A DNA stretch of 64,000 nucleotides from Cystobacter fuscus. Its GTDB lineage: Bacteria; Myxococcota; Myxococcia; Myxococcales; Myxococcaceae. A program made the position numbers and the translations under genes. Location of the stretch: positions 9,114,001 through 9,178,000 of the forward strand of contig NZ_CP022098.1 in the NCBI RefSeq assembly GCF_002305875.1, given 5' to 3'. Under the pieces are notes generated by a model. That model made no database searches. It was given only the letters and a program-made list of their open reading frames with translations, and had not been told where the DNA came from. Positions 8,154 through 16,039 of the stretch are shown piece after piece; within the stretch, counting starts at the first letter, position 1; each line of letters starts with the position of its first letter.

Positions 8154-9230
8154 ATGACCTTCAAGACCCTCGTTCGTCCTCTCCTCGTCGTCACCGCCAC
8201 CGCCGGGGCCTCCGCCTTCGCGCAGCCGGCGCAGCCCTCCGTGGAGGCGCTGACCTCCGCCGCCCAGAACGTCATCATCCACCGCGCGCAGCTCACCGCG
8301 TTCAAGGCGCTGCCTGGCCGGTTCGAGGACGCGAAGAACCCCATCACCGCGGAGAAGGTGGAGCTGGGCCGGATGCTGTACTTCGACACCCGCCTGTCGA
8401 AGAACCAGCAGCTCTCCTGCAACAGCTGCCACGACCTGAACCGGTTCGGCGTGGACGGCAAGTCCTTCTCCACCGGCCACAAGGGCCAGCTCGGCGGACG
8501 CAACTCGCCCACGGTGTACAACTCCGGTGCCCACCTCACCCAGTTCTGGGACGGCCGCGCCGCCACCCTGGAGGATCAGGCCAAGGGCCCCATCCTCAAC
8601 CCCGTGGAAATGGCGATGCCCAGCGCCGAGCACGTCGTCGAGACGCTCAAGTCCATTCCCGGCTACGTCACCGCCTTCCAGAAGACCTTCCCCGGACAGG
8701 AAGACCCCGTCACGTACGACAACCTGGCCAAGGCCATTGGCGCCTTCGAGCGGCAGCTCGTCACCCCCTCGCGCTTCGACAAGTACCTCGCCGGGGACGA
8801 GCAGGCGCTCACCCACGCGGAGAAGGCCGGCCTCAAGACGTTCCTGGACCAGGGCTGCCAGCAGTGCCACTACGGCCCCGCCCTGGGCGGCTCGCTGGTG
8901 AAGCTCGGCGTCATCATCCCCTACCCCACCAAGGATCAGGGCCGCTACGACGTGACGAAGCGCGAGACGGACCGGATGGTCTTCCGCGTGCCCACCCTGC
9001 GCAACGTCGCGCGCACGGGGCCCTACTTCCACGACGGCTCCATCTCCGATCTGCAGACGGCCGTGAAGCTCATGGCCCAGCACCAGCTCGGCAAGCAGCT
9101 CTCCGCGGCCGAGACCCAGAACATCGTCGCCTTCCTCGACGCGCTCACCGGCGAGCTGCCCTCGAGCTACATCGCCAAGCCGTCGCTGCCCGCCAGCGGC
9201 CCCAAGACGCCGCGGCCGGACCCCACGTGA
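8154..9230 (+). CDS. Di-heme cytochrome c peroxidase, second copy
   Basis: A 358-residue periplasmic protein. The N-terminal 23 residues form a cleavable signal (ending AFA-QP), unlike the lipoprotein-type paralogue at 4690. Heme motifs are C89-N-S-C-H93 and C235-Q-Q-C-H239. The two proteins share long near-identical blocks (for example QFWDGRAATLE and RFDKYLAGDEQAL), so they arose by duplication. I chose ATG 8154 over GTG 8139 because GAGAG precedes it and it starts the signal peptide cleanly. It ends 1 base before the stop of the convergent DTW gene. Role: probable removal of hydrogen peroxide or oxidation of a periplasmic partner. Confidence 0.9.
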   Translation: MTFKTLVRPLLVVTATAGASAFAQPAQPSVEALTSAAQNVIIHRAQLTAFKALPGRFEDAKNPITAEKVELGRMLYFDTRLSKNQQLSCNSCHDLNRFGVDGKSFSTGHKGQLGGRNSPTVYNSGAHLTQFWDGRAATLEDQAKGPILNPVEMAMPSAEHVVETLKSIPGYVTAFQKTFPGQEDPVTYDNLAKAIGAFERQLVTPSRFDKYLAGDEQALTHAEKAGLKTFLDQGCQQCHYGPALGGSLVKLGVIIPYPTKDQGRYDVTKRETDRMVFRVPTLRNVARTGPYFHDGSISDLQTAVKLMAQHQLGKQLSAAETQNIVAFLDALTGELPSSYIAKPSLPASGPKTPRPDPT

Positions 9231-9231
9231 G

Positions 9232-10440
9232 CTAGTTCCCCCCACCCCGTTCCGGCTGGACATGGCCCGGTGCCATGGACCGCCGGACGGGGGGCTCGGT
9301 GGCCCGGCCCCGCTCCGCCAGGGCACGGACCACCGCCTCCAGGGCCGCGATGCGCCGACCGGCGCGCCCCCGGGCCCAGGGCTCGCACCGAGGCGCCCCC
9401 AGCAGCTCCGCCGCCTGCTCCACCCCTCCCGTCTTCTGCTTGAGCGCCCGCGCGCTCGCGAGCCGCACGTTCACCGCCTCGGGCACGGGGAAGCCGTCGC
9501 GCCGCAGCAGCTCCAACGCGAACGTCGTCCACACCGCCAGCTTGTCCCCCGGGCGCAGGAAGGCCTGGAAGCGCGCGAGGCCCAACTCCACGGACTCGCC
9601 CGCGAGCAGCTCCGCCTCGGGCAGCTCCACGTGCAGGGACGTGCTGCGCGCGAGCGGCTGGCGCGGCGCGAGCACCGCCTCCAGACGCTCGCCAGTGGAG
9701 GGACGCACCGCCACCAGGTGCACCAGCTCCGAGGGGAGGTTCTCCTCCTGGGGGTGCGCGTTGGCCTCGGCGTAGAGGAGCACCAGGTGCTCGAAGTCCT
9801 CGGAGATGGAGCGCAGCTCCAGGGGCGGACGCCAGGGGGCCTTGTAGAGGCGCTTGCGCCCCGGGCCCTCGCGCGTCGACTGACGCTCGAGCTGCGTGTC
9901 CACCATGAAGTCGAAGGCGCCGAGCAGGGTGTCGAAGCGCTCCTGGCCGCCCTCGAGCAGGCCCAGCACCTCCACCACGGCCTCGATGGTGGAGACGCAG
10001 TGGTCGGCCGGCTCGGCGCGGATGCGGTAGTTGCTCGGGCGGCGCGGGACGAAGCCGATGCGCGGCAGGCCCGCGAGCAGCGGATTCGTTTTCACCAGCT
10101 TGCGCGCGAGCGGCCAGGTGCCATCCACCACGATGAGCGTCTCGGGGGGATTCGCCCTCGCCTCCTCGAGGGACATGGCCTCCTCGCCGGGGAAGAGGAC
10201 GGCGACGCGCTCGGGGCGGGCGGCGAGCTCGGTGAGCCGGGCGTGGCCGGAGAAGTCCACGCCCACGTGCAGCTCGGAGTTGGGCAGGGACAGGTGCGCC
10301 ATGCGGGCGGTACCGATGGCCACCCGCCGCTCGCGGGGGTGCTGGAGGAAGACGACGTGGGTGCGCGAGTCCACCCGGGGCACGCGCGCGCAGTAGCACG
10401 TGGCCTGGGGACGGAGGCACCGCAGACAGAGAGAACGCAC
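9232..10440 (-). CDS. DTW-domain protein (tRNA aminocarboxypropyltransferase type) with an extra C-terminal domain
   Basis: A 402-residue protein with a GTG start. The N-terminus has a zinc-type cysteine set C5-x2-C8 and C15-x-C17 with RPQATCYC. The catalytic signature DGTW follows, then CVSTIEA, as in the DTW family (TapT/TuaA), which adds aminocarboxypropyl groups to uridine in tRNA. The DTW part ends near residue 205. The remaining about 190 residues are an additional alpha/beta domain whose last part (RLASARALKQKTGGVEQAAELLG) faintly recalls DnaQ-type exonuclease folds, without a clear acidic active site. Divergent from rsmE, another RNA-modification gene. Confidence 0.82.
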   Translation of the reverse strand: MRSLCLRCLRPQATCYCARVPRVDSRTHVVFLQHPRERRVAIGTARMAHLSLPNSELHVGVDFSGHARLTELAARPERVAVLFPGEEAMSLEEARANPPETLIVVDGTWPLARKLVKTNPLLAGLPRIGFVPRRPSNYRIRAEPADHCVSTIEAVVEVLGLLEGGQERFDTLLGAFDFMVDTQLERQSTREGPGRKRLYKAPWRPPLELRSISEDFEHLVLLYAEANAHPQEENLPSELVHLVAVRPSTGERLEAVLAPRQPLARSTSLHVELPEAELLAGESVELGLARFQAFLRPGDKLAVWTTFALELLRRDGFPVPEAVNVRLASARALKQKTGGVEQAAELLGAPRCEPWARGRAGRRIAALEAVVRALAERGRATEPPVRRSMAPGHVQPERGGGN

Positions 10441-10491
10441 CCCCGCGCTTTATCGGCCCCCGGGACTCGCGGCAAGGTAGGACAAGAACCC

Positions 10492-11241
10492 GTGAACCTG
10501 CTCCTCCTCCACGACTCGGATTTCCTCCCCGACGGCACCGTCCAGATGACGGGCCGCCGCGCCCAGCACGCCCGCGAGGTGCTCCGCGCCGAGCCCGGCG
10601 AGTCACTCCGGGTGGGCCAGCTCGGAGGGCTCGTGGGCACTGGCGAGGTGCTGGAAAACTCCCCCGGCCTGCTCCGCCTGCGCGTCACCCTCACCGAGCC
10701 GCCTCCTCCCCGAGCGGGCGTGGACCTGGTGCTCGCCATTCCCCGCCCCAAGGCCCTCAAGCGCGTGCTGCCCGCCGTGGCCCAGCTCGGCGTGGACCGC
10801 GTCGTGCTCGTCAACGCCGCCCGCGTGGAGAAGAGCTACTTCGACTCCAAGGTGCTCGCCGGGGACTTCGTCGCGGAGCTCCTCCTCCAGGGGCTCGAGC
10901 AGGCACGCGACACCCGGCTGCCCGAGGTGCTCGTGCGCGAGCGCTTCCGTCCCTTCGTCGAGGACGAGCTCGACACGCTCTTCGGCACCGAGGCGCTCCG
11001 CCTCCTGCCCCACCCGCCCGCGCCCGAGCCCCTCACCCGGGTGGGCGTCCAGGCCGCGCCGCGCGTGGTGCTCGCCGTGGGACCCGATGGCGGCTGGGTA
11101 CCCTTCGAGGCCGACCTCCTGGCGCGGCACGGCTTCCGCCCCTTCTCGCTCGGGCCGCGCATCCTCCGGGTGGAGACCGCCGTCCCCGTGCTCCTGGGAC
11201 AGCTCGCCCTGCTGAGGGCGGAGGCGCCCCACCCGGCCTGA
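10492..11241 (+). CDS. rsmE: 16S rRNA m3U1498 methyltransferase RsmE
   Basis: A 249-residue SPOUT methyltransferase. An N-terminal PUA-like barrel (residues 1-70) precedes the knot domain, which shows VLAVGPDGGWVPFEADLL and the family's C-terminal signature LGPRILRVETA. In characterised species RsmE methylates U1498 in helix 44 of 16S rRNA after assembly of the 30S subunit. The frame is open far upstream, but the PUA domain begins at the GTG at 10492 (VNLLLLHD). The gene is convergent with the DUF2914 gene, only 3 bases apart. Confidence 0.92.
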   Translation: MNLLLLHDSDFLPDGTVQMTGRRAQHAREVLRAEPGESLRVGQLGGLVGTGEVLENSPGLLRLRVTLTEPPPPRAGVDLVLAIPRPKALKRVLPAVAQLGVDRVVLVNAARVEKSYFDSKVLAGDFVAELLLQGLEQARDTRLPEVLVRERFRPFVEDELDTLFGTEALRLLPHPPAPEPLTRVGVQAAPRVVLAVGPDGGWVPFEADLLARHGFRPFSLGPRILRVETAVPVLLGQLALLRAEAPHPA

Positions 11242-11244
11242 GTC

Positions 11245-12498
11245 TCAGCCCGCCGTCACCTTGAACTCGCGCTCCTGCGTGGAGGTATCGGGCGTGACGG
11301 TGAAGGACAGGCGGCCCACCTCCCGCCCATCCTCGGTCTCCAGGGAGACGCGCCAGTCGCCAGGCCGGGGCGCCGTCAGGTACGCGAACGTGCGGAAGCC
11401 GCGATCCCTCCCGCCCTGTCCCAGGTACAGCCCATCGTAGGTGTGGAACTCCGTCCAGCCCTTCTTCGGATCGTCGTACTCCCAGCGCAACAGCAGTCGC
11501 GTGCCCTTGTCTCCCGAAGACTGGGGCTTGAAGCTCGTGGGCGCGAAGATGCTGGCGAAGAAGTAGACCCGATCGCCCGGGCGCGCCCGGAAGTCCTGAT
11601 CCCCTCTCGCCCAGGGCTCCCACCCACCGCCCTCGTGCAGCAGCCGGTAGTCGCGGCCCCAAGGCCCCTTCACCACCTGCACGTCGTGGTAGATGCCGCT
11701 CGAGAGCAGGGACAAGGGCACCGGGGGAATCGCCTTGAGCGCGTACAGGCCGAGCAGCACCACCTGCACCCCCCACCCCGGCACGAGGATGTGCCACCAC
11801 GGATGTCGGCCCTCGCGCTTCCGGCCGTGCACCAACACCGCGAGCGCGCCCATCACCGCGGCGGACAGGCCCGCGGCCCACAGGAACAACATCCCGCTGT
11901 AGTAGCCACGCACCACGGGCAGCAGGTACGCGAAGTACGAGGTGAGGCAGAAGGCGTAGAGCCCCACGCGCACCACCGGCCCCCGCGCCCGGAAGCGCGG
12001 CAGCTCGTTGGCCACCAGCACCCCGAAGACGCTCGCGAGGAACAGGAACGACGTCAGCCCGGAGGCGCTCTTGAAATAGAAGAGCGTGTAGGGACTCAGC
12101 AGGCCGCCGAGCAGCAAGTGCAGCGCGTCCTCGCGAAAGCGCCACACCCGGGACAGGCCCTTTGGAGGCGCGGCGCCCTCGCGCCAGCGCAGCTCCAGCC
12201 ACAACAACCACCCCAGCACGGCGAGGAACAGCCCCTGCTTGGTGAGCGTGAAGCGGTTGTCGATGCGCGGCAGCGTGAGGATGTCGTACGCGAAGCTCGC
12301 GAAGAACAGCAGCGCCAACTCCGCCTTCGCATGGCGCGCCCGGAAGGCCCGGAGCCGCTCCGCCCACGAAGGGGCCTCGCGTGCTTCCTCCCGCGCTTCC
12401 GGCGGCGAGACGAGCCCCAGGGGTCCCACGGACGAGGACTCCGCCATCTCCGGCTCGAACGCCTCGGGCTTCTCTTCACTCAGTCGGGGGGCGGCCAC
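11245..12498 (-). CDS. DUF2914 domain membrane protein
   Basis: A 417-residue protein with a GTG start. A charged cytoplasmic N-terminus (residues 1-55) is followed by about seven transmembrane helices (roughly 60-270) and a soluble, beta-rich C-terminal domain of about 130 residues. That domain contains GDRVYFFASIFAP, WRVSLETEDGREVGRLSFTV and the ending typical of DUF2914. The family is of unknown function, and the soluble part probably faces the periplasm. It is transcribed away from the glutaredoxin operon start and lies 74 bases downstream of grxD on the same strand. Confidence 0.8.
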   Translation of the reverse strand: MAAPRLSEEKPEAFEPEMAESSSVGPLGLVSPPEAREEAREAPSWAERLRAFRARHAKAELALLFFASFAYDILTLPRIDNRFTLTKQGLFLAVLGWLLWLELRWREGAAPPKGLSRVWRFREDALHLLLGGLLSPYTLFYFKSASGLTSFLFLASVFGVLVANELPRFRARGPVVRVGLYAFCLTSYFAYLLPVVRGYYSGMLFLWAAGLSAAVMGALAVLVHGRKREGRHPWWHILVPGWGVQVVLLGLYALKAIPPVPLSLLSSGIYHDVQVVKGPWGRDYRLLHEGGGWEPWARGDQDFRARPGDRVYFFASIFAPTSFKPQSSGDKGTRLLLRWEYDDPKKGWTEFHTYDGLYLGQGGRDRGFRTFAYLTAPRPGDWRVSLETEDGREVGRLSFTVTPDTSTQEREFKVTAG

Positions 12499-12572
12499 GT
12501 CGGGTCCAGAACCTGCGCGTCACGGGGGTGCTCGGGCCCTCTCGCGTCAGCACGAGAGGGCCTCGGGGAGAC

Positions 12573-12893
12573 TCAGGCCGGGGCCTTGCCCGCCACCAGG
12601 TCCGCCAGCTCGCCGCGCTCCTCCAGCTCCATGAGGATGTCCGAGCCACCCACGAACTTCCCGTGGATGAACACCTGCGGAATGGTGGGCCAGTTGGAGT
12701 AGTCCTTGATGCCCTGGCGTACCGCCGGGTCGGCCAGCACGTCCACCGTGTGCACCTCGCCGTGCTGCTGCAAAATCTGCAGCGCGCGCGCGGAGAAGCC
12801 GCACTGGGGGAAGAGCGCGTTGCCCTTCATGAACAGCACGATCTTGTGGTTCTTCACTTCAGCGTCGAAACGGGCCTTGAGCTCCGGAGACAT
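12573..12893 (-). CDS. grxD: Monothiol glutaredoxin, Grx4 family
   Basis: A 106-residue protein with the CGFS active site (QCGFSARA), the preceding MKGN motif, the WPTIPQVF cis-proline segment and GGSDILMEL, all hallmarks of Grx4-type monothiol glutaredoxins. These bind a 2Fe-2S cluster with glutathione and pass it on, often together with BolA proteins. The ATG at 12893 has AGGAG nine bases upstream and is preferred over the in-frame GTG three codons earlier. It lies 15 bases after the BolA-like gene, a pairing that fits their physical partnership in Fe-S and iron control. Confidence 0.95.
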   Translation of the reverse strand: MSPELKARFDAEVKNHKIVLFMKGNALFPQCGFSARALQILQQHGEVHTVDVLADPAVRQGIKDYSNWPTIPQVFIHGKFVGGSDILMELEERGELADLVAGKAPA

Positions 12894-12908
12894 CTCTCTC
12901 ACTCCTGG

Positions 12909-13166
12909 TTAGCGGGACCCGAGCTTCTTCCACTGCTCGGGCGAATAGGTCTTGAGCGCCAGCGCGTGCAGCTCGCCGGACTTCAACCACTGCTGCAGCG
13001 GCGCGTACACCAGTTGGTGCTGCTCCACCATGGACTTGCCGGCGAAGGACGGGCTCACCACGCGCGCCTCGAAGTGGTCGCCCGTGCCGGTGGTGTCGTT
13101 CACGTCCACTTCCGAGCCGGGCAGCGCGCCGAGAATCCGCTCGCGGATGAAATTCGGATCAAGCAT
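12909..13166 (-). CDS. BolA-family protein
   Basis: An 85-residue protein of the BolA/IbaG family. It has DHFEARVVSPSFAGKSMVEQHQLVY, the core with a conserved His-containing loop, and ends with ELHALALKTYSPEQWKK; the HALAxKTYxPEQW segment is the family signature and contributes the His that coordinates a Grx-bridged 2Fe-2S cluster. The start ATG overlaps the stop of the upstream YqgE gene (ATGA). Its position between yqgE and grxD supports a BolA-Grx cluster-transfer pair. Confidence 0.92.
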   Translation of the reverse strand: MLDPNFIRERILGALPGSEVDVNDTTGTGDHFEARVVSPSFAGKSMVEQHQLVYAPLQQWLKSGELHALALKTYSPEQWKKLGSR

Positions 13167-13711
13167 CAGTTCAGTCCCTTCCCCTTGAGCAGCATGGCGG
13201 GATCCACCCCCATGCTCTTCAGGGTGCTGTCCCATAGCAGACCCGGGTCGCCTTCGAGCACCGGACGAGCGGAGGCCTCGGCGAAGAGCCAGGTCCCCGA
13301 GGCCAGCTCGTTCTCCAACTGGTGGGGACCCCAGTTGGCATACCCCAGGCAGAAGCGCAGGTGGGACGACGGGTCCTTGAGCAGGGGGCCGAGCGTGTCC
13401 AGGGTGAGGCTCAGGTAGAGCCCGGGCACCACCTCGTGCTTCTCCGTCACCTGCTCGTTGTTGTGCAGCACGAAGCCCCGATGATTCTCCACCGGGCCCC
13501 CCATGAAGACGGGCTGCCGGGAGCGCTCGGGGGCGATCGCCAGGGACTGGTTCTTGGCCAGGTCTCCCAACGTCAGGGAGGCCCCCCGGTTGATGACCAG
13601 GCCCATCGAGCCCGCTTCCCCATGCTCGAGCATGAGAACCACCGAGCGCCGGAAGTTCGAGTCCGTCAGTTGTGGCATCGCCACGAGGAGGCCAGGAACG
13701 AGTGTCTGCAC
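13166..13711 (-). CDS. YqgE/AlgH family protein (UPF0301)
   Basis: A 181-residue protein beginning (GTG) with the family pattern [27 protein letters not shown], followed by [20 protein letters not shown] and [16 protein letters not shown]. The family's molecular function is unsettled; AlgH was named as an alginate regulator in Pseudomonas, and structures suggest small-molecule or protein binding. First gene of a three-gene operon with the BolA-like gene and grxD, sharing ATGA with the former. The region before the GTG has no strong ribosome binding site, so the exact start is less sure than the family. Confidence 0.92.
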   Translation of the reverse strand: MQTLVPGLLVAMPQLTDSNFRRSVVLMLEHGEAGSMGLVINRGASLTLGDLAKNQSLAIAPERSRQPVFMGGPVENHRGFVLHNNEQVTEKHEVVPGLYLSLTLDTLGPLLKDPSSHLRFCLGYANWGPHQLENELASGTWLFAEASARPVLEGDPGLLWDSTLKSMGVDPAMLLKGKGLN

Positions 13712-13787
13712 AGAGGGAAGTTTCCGCCCTTCCCCCTCTCAGCGCAACCCATTCGTCCCCCAGGCCCATGCCAGGGCCCGCGCGGGC

Positions 13788-14237
13788 CTAGTGCCAGCTC
13801 TTGTGCTGGGACTGGAGCGCCTGGGCGAGCTTCTCCGGGTTGAGGGGCTTGCCGATGAACAGATCCGCGCCCAGGCCCTTGCACTTGCGGGCCATGGACG
13901 CGTCGCTCATGGCACTCACCCCGATGAGCACCGACTGGGGGAACTTCTCCCGCAGCCGGGCCATGAGGTTGGTGCCGCTGCGGCCGGGCAGGAAGACGTC
14001 CACGATGGCCGCGTCCATGCGCTTGTTGCGCACGGCGAACTCGGCCTCCTCGGCGCTCCCCACCGGCAGGGCCTCGTAACCCCACTGGCTCACCAGCTCC
14101 ACCAGCAGCTCGCGGTGCGCCGGATCATCCTCGACGATCAGGACCGAGCCCTTGACCTGTTCCAGCTTGAGGTTGTCGTCATCCCGGGTCCGGGCGTGAC
14201 CCGTGGCGATGGGAAGCTCCTCGTTGACGATGGACAT
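13788..14237 (-). CDS. Single-domain response regulator (REC)
   Basis: A 149-residue protein with a 30-residue flexible N-terminus and one receiver domain. The acidic pair is in [10 protein letters not shown], the phosphoacceptor Asp in [10 protein letters not shown], the switch Ser in IGVSAM and the conserved Lys in [10 protein letters not shown]. No output domain is present, so it probably acts by protein contact, as is common for the many stand-alone receivers of myxobacteria. ATG 14237 (AAGG upstream) is preferred over 14267. No kinase gene is adjacent; the neighbour upstream on the same strand is a yqgE-type operon on one side and a peptide transporter on the other. Confidence 0.85.
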   Translation of the reverse strand: MSIVNEELPIATGHARTRDDDNLKLEQVKGSVLIVEDDPAHRELLVELVSQWGYEALPVGSAEEAEFAVRNKRMDAAIVDVFLPGRSGTNLMARLREKFPQSVLIGVSAMSDASMARKCKGLGADLFIGKPLNPEKLAQALQSQHKSWH

Positions 14238-14345
14238 GGCAACCTTCGCTGAAGTGAGAGAGTTCATTTGATAGGCAACGGATGCATCCGGGCCTGGGAT
14301 TCCACATTAGGCACTGCCCTTCGGAACCGCCTCCCCCCCCTCGGG

Positions 14346-15155
14346 CTAGACGCGGCGCGTTCCCGCCCCAAGTCCCTGGGAAGCAAGAGAGGCGCCAAGC
14401 ACCACCAACACCAGGAGTATCCACGCGGGTAGCACCACGCGTGTGCCTCCTTCGTAGATGAGCGCGGCATAGCTCGTGCCGAGGTAGCGGCCGAGCGACA
14501 TGGGTTCCATCCGAGCGATGCCGAAGAAGCTGATGGTGGATTCCGTGAGGATCGCCGTGGGCAGGCGGCTGAGGAAGACGGCGAGGACGAAGGGACGCAG
14601 GGCCGGCCAGAGGTGGACGCGCGAGAGGTGCCACCGCCCCGCCCCGAGCGCCCGGGAGGCGGCGACGAACTCCTGGGCCTCCAGGGTGGCGAGCCGGTTG
14701 CGGAACATGCGCGCCGGCCCCGCCCACCCCACCAGCGCCAGGGACACCACCATCAGGCCGAAGGGGCCGAGCCCGCCCGCCTGCCCGGCGTCCAGGAGGG
14801 ACTGCCCTGCCAGTTGCAGCACCATCACCACCAGCACGTCCGGCAGGGCGAAGAAGGCATCCACCCCGCGCAGGATCTGATGCTCCAGCCAGCCCCCGGC
14901 GCCACGGGCCGCCATCGCCACCCCGAGCCCCACCGCCGTGGACACCGCCCCCGCCGCGAGGCCCACCACCAGGGAGACCCACAAGCCCCCGAATGCCAGC
15001 TCGCACACACTCCGGTCCGGGTGGGAGGGATCCATGCCCAGGGGGCAGGTGTGGGACAGGGCCTCGGGGAACATCCGGCCGGCAAGCCAGCTCGCGAGCC
15101 CCAGGCCCACGAGCAGCACGAGCCCGACCCAGGCCCTCGGGGGGACGCGGCTCAT
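14346..15155 (-). CDS. Oligopeptide-type ABC transporter permease (DppC/OppC-like)
   Basis: A 269-residue inner-membrane protein with about six helices. The cytoplasmic EAA loop, which docks the ATPase, is EAQEFVAASRALGAGRWHLSRVHLWP (residues about 157-182). The position after an OppB-like gene and the loop sequence identify the second permease of a peptide/nickel-type importer. Its ATG overlaps the stop of the upstream permease (ATGA). There is no ATPase gene downstream: the next gene on this strand is the response regulator. Confidence 0.85.
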   Translation of the reverse strand: MSRVPPRAWVGLVLLVGLGLASWLAGRMFPEALSHTCPLGMDPSHPDRSVCELAFGGLWVSLVVGLAAGAVSTAVGLGVAMAARGAGGWLEHQILRGVDAFFALPDVLVVMVLQLAGQSLLDAGQAGGLGPFGLMVVSLALVGWAGPARMFRNRLATLEAQEFVAASRALGAGRWHLSRVHLWPALRPFVLAVFLSRLPTAILTESTISFFGIARMEPMSLGRYLGTSYAALIYEGGTRVVLPAWILLVLVVLGASLASQGLGAGTRRV

Positions 15156-16036
15156 GAGGAGACCTCCCGGGCGCGGGGATCCACGAGGAAGCGGACGACT
15201 TCCACCGCCAGGCCGACGACGACGAGCAGCGAGGCGAACACGGTGGTGGACACCACCACGACGGCCACCTGCTTCTGGAGCACGGCGAGGACGTAGAGCT
15301 GACCGAAGTAGGGCAGGCCGAAGACGCGCTCGGCGGCGAAGGAGCCGGCGAGCAGGGCGGTGGCCACGGGGCCCACGGCATCCAACAGGGCGGGCAGCAC
15401 GTTGGGCAGCACGTGGCGCCAGAGCACGACGCGGGGAGACAGGCCCTTGCCGAGCGCGGTGCGCACGTAGTCACGCGCCAGCTCCGTGTCGAGCGCGTCC
15501 ACCACCAGGGTGCCCAGGAAGATGCCGGGCCACACGGAGATGACGAGCGCGGCGCAGAGCTCGGGCAGCAGGTGGCCGCGCTCCACCACCTCGGGGGCGA
15601 GCAGCAGCGCGGGGATGAAGACGGGCGTGCCGAAGGCGATGGCGGGCAGTACGTCGGAGAGCACGGCGAGCCGGCCCCGGCGCCACCTCGCCCGGAGCAG
15701 CGCGTAGGCCAGGGCCCACCCGAGCGCGAGCACGAGCGCCACCAACCCCACGCCCACGCTGCCCGACAGCTTCCACGCCAGCTCATCCCCGGTGACACCC
15801 TGGGCGCTCGTGCCCAGCCGCTCGCCGCGCACGAGCTTCTGCCACGGCCGCAGGAAGCCAAGCGGCTCGCCCAGGCCGAGGTCGCGGCGATAGGAGGCGA
15901 GCACCTCGGGTGGCACCTGCCGCTTGGACTCGTCCTCGCTCGTGAGGGGCAGCGCGGCCATGAGGAAGTAGGACGCGAGCGCCACCACGGGAACGAGCAC
16001 CAGTTGGCGGCCCAGGCGGACGAACACGGGAGACAT
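15152..16036 (-). CDS. Oligopeptide-type ABC transporter permease (DppB/OppB-like)
   Basis: A 294-residue inner-membrane protein with six predicted helices. After the first helix comes a long periplasmic segment (PLTSEDESKRQVPPEVLASYRRDLGLGEPL), typical of OppB/DppB, where the family consensus is LGLDxPL. The EAA-type loop reads ARDYVRTALGKGLSPRVVLWRHVLPN. It starts 3 bases after the substrate-binding protein gene and overlaps the second permease, so the three genes form one operon. Confidence 0.87.
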   Translation of the reverse strand: MSPVFVRLGRQLVLVPVVALASYFLMAALPLTSEDESKRQVPPEVLASYRRDLGLGEPLGFLRPWQKLVRGERLGTSAQGVTGDELAWKLSGSVGVGLVALVLALGWALAYALLRARWRRGRLAVLSDVLPAIAFGTPVFIPALLLAPEVVERGHLLPELCAALVISVWPGIFLGTLVVDALDTELARDYVRTALGKGLSPRVVLWRHVLPNVLPALLDAVGPVATALLAGSFAAERVFGLPYFGQLYVLAVLQKQVAVVVVSTTVFASLLVVVGLAVEVVRFLVDPRAREVSS

Positions 16037-16039
16037 GAT

